From: Prevotella sp.
GTDB taxonomy: Bacteria; Bacteroidota; Bacteroidia; Bacteroidales; Bacteroidaceae
Length of the DNA: 17,385 bases
Direction of reading: 5' to 3'
NCBI GenBank assembly: GCA_017430675.1
Contig: JAFRMM010000053.1
Coordinates: 1 to 17,385, forward strand
The notes under the pieces were generated by a model that was not told the origin of the DNA, made no database searches, and saw only the letters and a program-made list of their open reading frames with translations. Within the stretch, counting starts at the first letter, position 1. Each line of letters opens with the position of its first letter. Position numbers and translations under genes: made by a program. Shown one piece after another: positions 14,370-17,385 of the stretch.

Positions 14370-14772
14370 CCTTGGTTAGTTGCAGGAACTCGTCATATTC
14401 ATAAATATATTCGTCCTCGTCGAAGAGTTCTGAGGCCAGCACCAGACAGACGGCTCCAGAAGAGAAATCCTCCAGCGTGCGCCAAATACCTGTACCGATA
14501 TACAAACCCTGATAAGGATGATTGAGATGGAACGTCTGGCGCTCCTTGCCGTCGAACACCTCCACATCAAACGAGCCACTGACGGCTATCACAATCTCCT
14601 CGCAAGTGCGGTGGGCATGACCGCCACGCCTTTCTCCTGACGGAACGTCATACGTCCAATAGACACGTGCAATATTGAACGGCACATTCTTCATCTGCTC
14701 CGCCACCGTCAGGTTACCACGCGGGTCAACGATCTTCGGAAGATTGATGATTTTTACCTTGTTGCTATTCAT
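14362..14772 (-). CDS. WxcM/FdtA-like dTDP-4-keto-6-deoxyglucose 3,4-ketoisomerase (cupin)
   Basis: The 136-residue single cupin domain is close to FdtA/QdtA, which move the keto group of dTDP-4-keto-6-deoxyglucose from C4 to C3 before amination. Visible features are an N-terminal VDPRGNLTVAE, RVYWTYDVPSGERRGGHAH with the paired histidines (His52, His54) matching the catalytic GxHAH of the family, the cupin strand IAVSGSFDVEVFDG, GLYIGTGIWRTLEDFSSGAVCLVLAS and a terminal DEDEYIYEYDEF. A later His often found in the WHEM segment is Arg here (IWRTL). Length is normal. Its expected substrate is the product of RmlB, whose gene is four genes upstream in the same run. It overlaps the FemAB-like gene by 8 nt. 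Confidence 0.83.
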   Translation of the reverse strand: MNSNKVKIINLPKIVDPRGNLTVAEQMKNVPFNIARVYWTYDVPSGERRGGHAHRTCEEIVIAVSGSFDVEVFDGKERQTFHLNHPYQGLYIGTGIWRTLEDFSSGAVCLVLASELFDEDEYIYEYDEFLQLTKDV

Positions 14773-14801
14773 ATTAATATAACGAGATTACGATGAAATT
14801 A

Positions 14802-15755
14802 TTATATGAACTTCCCTATCGGTTTCAAAACGAAGCGGTCGATAAGCCAACTCACGACCAAAACCATGAATATGCACAAGAAAAGCATCACAACAACCGG
14901 CATGTCGGGAAACCAGTGAAAAAGGAAGCTTATCAACATCTGATGCGTCATGAATATTGGCATGCTCCATGAAGCCAACATCAACAGCGGCCCTGTCTTC
15001 AACAGCCTTGACAATGGTCCCTGTTCTTTTGAGAAGACCAGAATCACTGGCACTAACACCAACCAATACAAAGGTGCATTCCGCAACTTCTCATCTGCAT
15101 ATGGATAAACAGCCAGCAATAGCGCCAGGATTATGAAGAGGAACCACTCTATCCACGCAGCACCCGACAAAGAATAGCCTTTCTCGTAAATGCGGCAAAG
15201 CACCACACCGATATAAAAATCCACAAAGCGGACCAATGGATTGACATAGAGTATCGCGTTCACATCTTCGTAGGGTGTCAGGAGACAGACCATGACATAA
15301 GTCGCCAAGACTCCAGCCGTCCATCCTTTCGAAACATGCTTGTATGCCCAAGGGAAAAGGAGATAGCAGAAGAGCAGACAAGACAGGAACCATGACACGC
15401 TGTTGCAGGAGAAATAATACTCATTATCAGGGATCCAAGACTGCAATAGAAAGAGATTCAATACGACACGTCCGTCAATAACGCTTTGGCTGACAACAAG
15501 CCAAAACAGCAAGCAAAGAAGATGCAATGGGTATAGTTTCCAGAATCGCTTTCGCAGGAAACGGCCATAGTGGAAAGAGCCTTCCTGAATCTGTCGGCCA
15601 TATCCCAATGAGACAACAAAGCCACTCAACATGAAAAAGAAAGCGACACCACAGTCACCACCTGCGTCGAATGGGCCAATGTCGCGATAGGCAAAGTGCG
15701 ACATAAAAATCATCATTACAAAGACGAAGCGCAGTGACTGTAGTGTCGCTATCAT
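14802..15755 (-). CDS. Acyltransferase 3 family integral membrane protein (probable O-acetyltransferase)
   Basis: The 317-residue protein has about ten membrane helices. The acyltransferase-3 signature is present: the N-terminal SLRFVFVMMIFMSH with conserved His20, a FFFMLSGFVVSLGYG segment (40-53), and the basic FLRKRFWKLYP segment (66-76). Members move acetyl or other acyl groups across the inner membrane onto sugars of O-antigen, capsule or other glycans. It lies 6 nt after purT and 29 nt before the FdtA-like gene. Two sampled 60-base lines give about 43% GC, against about 55-63% in neighbouring genes, suggesting later acquisition. The acceptor glycan cannot be read from the sequence. Confidence 0.87.
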   Translation of the reverse strand: MIATLQSLRFVFVMMIFMSHFAYRDIGPFDAGGDCGVAFFFMLSGFVVSLGYGRQIQEGSFHYGRFLRKRFWKLYPLHLLCLLFWLVVSQSVIDGRVVLNLFLLQSWIPDNEYYFSCNSVSWFLSCLLFCYLLFPWAYKHVSKGWTAGVLATYVMVCLLTPYEDVNAILYVNPLVRFVDFYIGVVLCRIYEKGYSLSGAAWIEWFLFIILALLLAVYPYADEKLRNAPLYWLVLVPVILVFSKEQGPLSRLLKTGPLLMLASWSMPIFMTHQMLISFLFHWFPDMPVVVMLFLCIFMVLVVSWLIDRFVLKPIGKFI

Positions 15756-15761
15756 AGCGTG

Positions 15762-16964
15762 TTATCTTAACTTGTCGTAGGGGTCAGTGCCCAAGACGGT
15801 CTTGGCCAGGCGCTTGCACTTGTCGCGGAGGGCATCGACATCGTCGCCCACCTCTCCGTAACAAAGGACGACACCCATACGACGGCCCTTGTGGGCCTCG
15901 GGCTTGCCGAAGATACGGATACGCGTACGGTCTTCCTTCAGTGCGTCAACGAAATTATAGTCGAGCAAAGAGCGGTCCACTGGGGTCTTTGCTTCCTTCG
16001 GCGAGAGAATGACAGCCGAAGCACCTGCATGTTCCAGATGGATACCGGCGATGGGCAGACCCATCACGGCACGGAAGTGAAGTTCGAACTCCGAGAGGTT
16101 AGTGGTATGTCCAAGAGTCACCATACCCGTGTCATGCGGACGGGGGCTCAACTCGCTGAAGATGACCTCGCCCTGCTTCGTCAGGAAGAACTCCACGCCC
16201 CAGATACCGGCACCAGTGAGGGCCTTCGTCACCTTATCAGCCATCATCTGAGCCTGTTTCAGAGCCTCATCAGAGATCTTATAGGGTTGCCACGACTCAC
16301 GGTAGTCACCACTCTTCTGCACATGTCCGATAGGCGGACAGAACAGCGTGGGCCATCCGTGCTGCTGGGTGACGGTGAGCAGCGTGAACTCGGAGTCGAA
16401 GTCGATAAACTCCTCGATAATCACCTCCTTCACATCACCACGGCTTCCTTCCATCGCCTCCTTAAAGGCCGTTTCGAGTTCTCCGTCGTTATGCACATAA
16501 CTCTGACCATGACCGCTTGACGACATCAGGGGCTTCACCACACAGGGGAAGCCGATCTCATCGGCAGCGACCTTGAACTCCTCGAAGGTCTTGGCATAGA
16601 AATACTTCGCCGTACGCAGACCCAGTTCCTTGGCAGCGAGGTCACGGATGGCACGACGGTTCATCGTATAGTTAACGGCACGGGCCGAGGGCACCACCTG
16701 GATGCCCTGCTCCTCGAACTTAAAGAGGCGCTCCGTACGGATGGCCTCAATCTCAGGCACGATGATGTCGGGCTGATGTTTCTTGACGACAGCCTCGAGG
16801 GCATCACCGTCAAGCATCGAGAACACTTCGCGCTCATCAGCCACCTGCATGGCGGGCGCATTGTCATAACGGTCACAGGCAATCACGTACTGACCAGCCC
16901 TCATGGCGGCAATCACGAACTCCTTACCGAGTTCTCCTGAACCTAATAACAGAATTTTCTTCAT
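15762..16964 (-). CDS. purT: Formate-dependent phosphoribosylglycinamide formyltransferase PurT
   Basis: PurT makes formyl-GAR from GAR, formate and ATP, a folate-independent alternative to PurN in purine synthesis. The 400-residue ATP-grasp enzyme has the nucleotide-binding start [13 protein letters not shown] (4-16), [13 protein letters not shown] (31-43), the ATP-grasp domain (about 110-305) with [16 protein letters not shown] (140-155), the metal ligands WGVEFF (Glu259) and [15 protein letters not shown] (Glu271), and the C-terminal RRMGVVL segment. Its length is normal. It sits 8 nt downstream of rmlB and 6 nt upstream of the acyltransferase gene. A purine gene in a sugar-nucleotide run is unexpected. 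PurT may simply be co-transcribed. Confidence 0.95.
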   Translation of the reverse strand: MKKILLLGSGELGKEFVIAAMRAGQYVIACDRYDNAPAMQVADEREVFSMLDGDALEAVVKKHQPDIIVPEIEAIRTERLFKFEEQGIQVVPSARAVNYTMNRRAIRDLAAKELGLRTAKYFYAKTFEEFKVAADEIGFPCVVKPLMSSSGHGQSYVHNDGELETAFKEAMEGSRGDVKEVIIEEFIDFDSEFTLLTVTQQHGWPTLFCPPIGHVQKSGDYRESWQPYKISDEALKQAQMMADKVTKALTGAGIWGVEFFLTKQGEVIFSELSPRPHDTGMVTLGHTTNLSEFELHFRAVMGLPIAGIHLEHAGASAVILSPKEAKTPVDRSLLDYNFVDALKEDRTRIRIFGKPEAHKGRRMGVVLCYGEVGDDVDALRDKCKRLAKTVLGTDPYDKLR

Positions 16965-16972
16965 AATCTCAT

Positions 16973-17385
16973 TTATCTGTTGTCGTACATATTATCATAA
17001 TACTTCTGATAGTCGCCGGAGGTGACGTTGTCCAGCCACTCCTGGTTGTCAAGATACCAGCGGACGGTCTTCTCGATACCCTCCTCGAACTGAAGCGAGG
17101 GCTCCCAGCCGAGTTCCTTCTGGAGTTTGGTGCTATCGATGGCATAGCGGAGGTCGTGACCAGCACGGTCGGTGACGAAGGTGATGAGGTCCATATCCTC
17201 GCCTTCCTTACGGCCCAGCAGACGGTCGACGGTCTTGATGACCACCTTGATGATATCGATATTTTTCCACTCGTTGAAGCCACCGATATTATAAGTGTCG
17301 GCAATCTTTCCCTCATGGAAAATCACGTCGATAGCACGGGCGTGATCCTCGACATAGAGCCAGTCGCGCACATTCTCACCCTTGC
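16973..17385 (-). CDS. rmlB: dTDP-glucose 4,6-dehydratase RmlB, C-terminal part, cut by window edge
   Basis: These are the last 136 residues of an extended short-chain dehydrogenase that turns dTDP-glucose into dTDP-4-keto-6-deoxyglucose, the entry point to dTDP-rhamnose and dTDP-aminosugars. Diagnostic segments are [34 protein letters not shown], the [11 protein letters not shown] substrate region with [10 protein letters not shown], and the tail [12 protein letters not shown]. The NAD-binding half lies outside the window. The reading frame is continuous to the edge, so the apparent internal start near 17371 is not a true start. It would be upstream of purT in the same transcript, and its product is the expected substrate of the FdtA-like isomerase. 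CDP- or GDP-sugar dehydratases are less likely. Confidence 0.9.
   Translation of the reverse strand, partial: KGENVRDWLYVEDHARAIDVIFHEGKIADTYNIGGFNEWKNIDIIKVVIKTVDRLLGRKEGEDMDLITFVTDRAGHDLRYAIDSTKLQKELGWEPSLQFEEGIEKTVRWYLDNQEWLDNVTSGDYQKYYDNMYDNR

Noticed and set aside
14362..17385. Complete dTDP-Fuc3NAc/Qui3NAc pathway
   Set aside because: Only the dehydratase end and an isomerase-like gene are seen; no aminotransferase or classic hexapeptide acetyltransferase is in the window.

Overview
The window looks like chromosome of a Bacteroidales member of the Bacteroidota, most likely Prevotellaceae. This rests on gene content and signals, not on a search. It has an ECF sigma / DUF4974 anti-sigma / STN-TonB receptor trio, an OMP_b-brl_3-type barrel, promoter boxes of the Bacteroidota TAnnTTTG type, no obvious Shine-Dalgarno sequences, a tRNA without encoded CCA, and a secreted esterase with a Bacteroidota-style C-terminal sorting segment.

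Layout. (1) Positions 1-696, minus strand: start of groEL (cut by the window edge) behind complete groES. (2) 697-927 is a divergent control region. It carries a sigma54-like element and a palindrome facing groES, and a TAnnTTTG box facing sppA. (3) 928-5722, plus strand: sppA, lpxK, a purine nucleoside phosphorylase and thiL, tightly packed, with lpxK and the phosphorylase overlapping by about 116 nt. (4) 5811-9546, plus strand: ECF sigma factor, small membrane anti-sigma factor and TonB-dependent outer-membrane receptor, a cell-surface signalling unit. (5) 9599-9790: tRNA-Phe(GAA) with its own promoter and terminator. (6) 9822-10658: type II pantothenate kinase, ending at a bidirectional terminator. 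(7) 17385-10707, minus strand: seven tightly spaced genes that could be one transcript. In transcription order they are rmlB (3' part), purT, an acyltransferase-3 membrane protein, an FdtA-like ketoisomerase, a FemAB/GNAT-like transferase, an MFS transporter and a secreted esterase. RmlB, the isomerase and the two transferases suggest modified dTDP-sugar synthesis for a surface polysaccharide or glycan. purT, the transporter and the esterase have no clear place in that pathway.

No phage, insertion sequence, CRISPR array or defence system is visible. Most genes are housekeeping. The most unusual signal is a family of short tandem repeats. Heptamers sit against or across the start codons of groES, lpxK, thiL and the pantothenate kinase, and a 7/8-bp repeat lies before groEL. 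A heptamer array also lies inside the MFS gene and a nonamer array inside lpxK. Other points worth following are the sigma54-like groES promoter, the long lpxK/phosphorylase overlap, an Asn-to-Asp change at the purine-recognition position of the phosphorylase, and the low GC of the acyltransferase gene.
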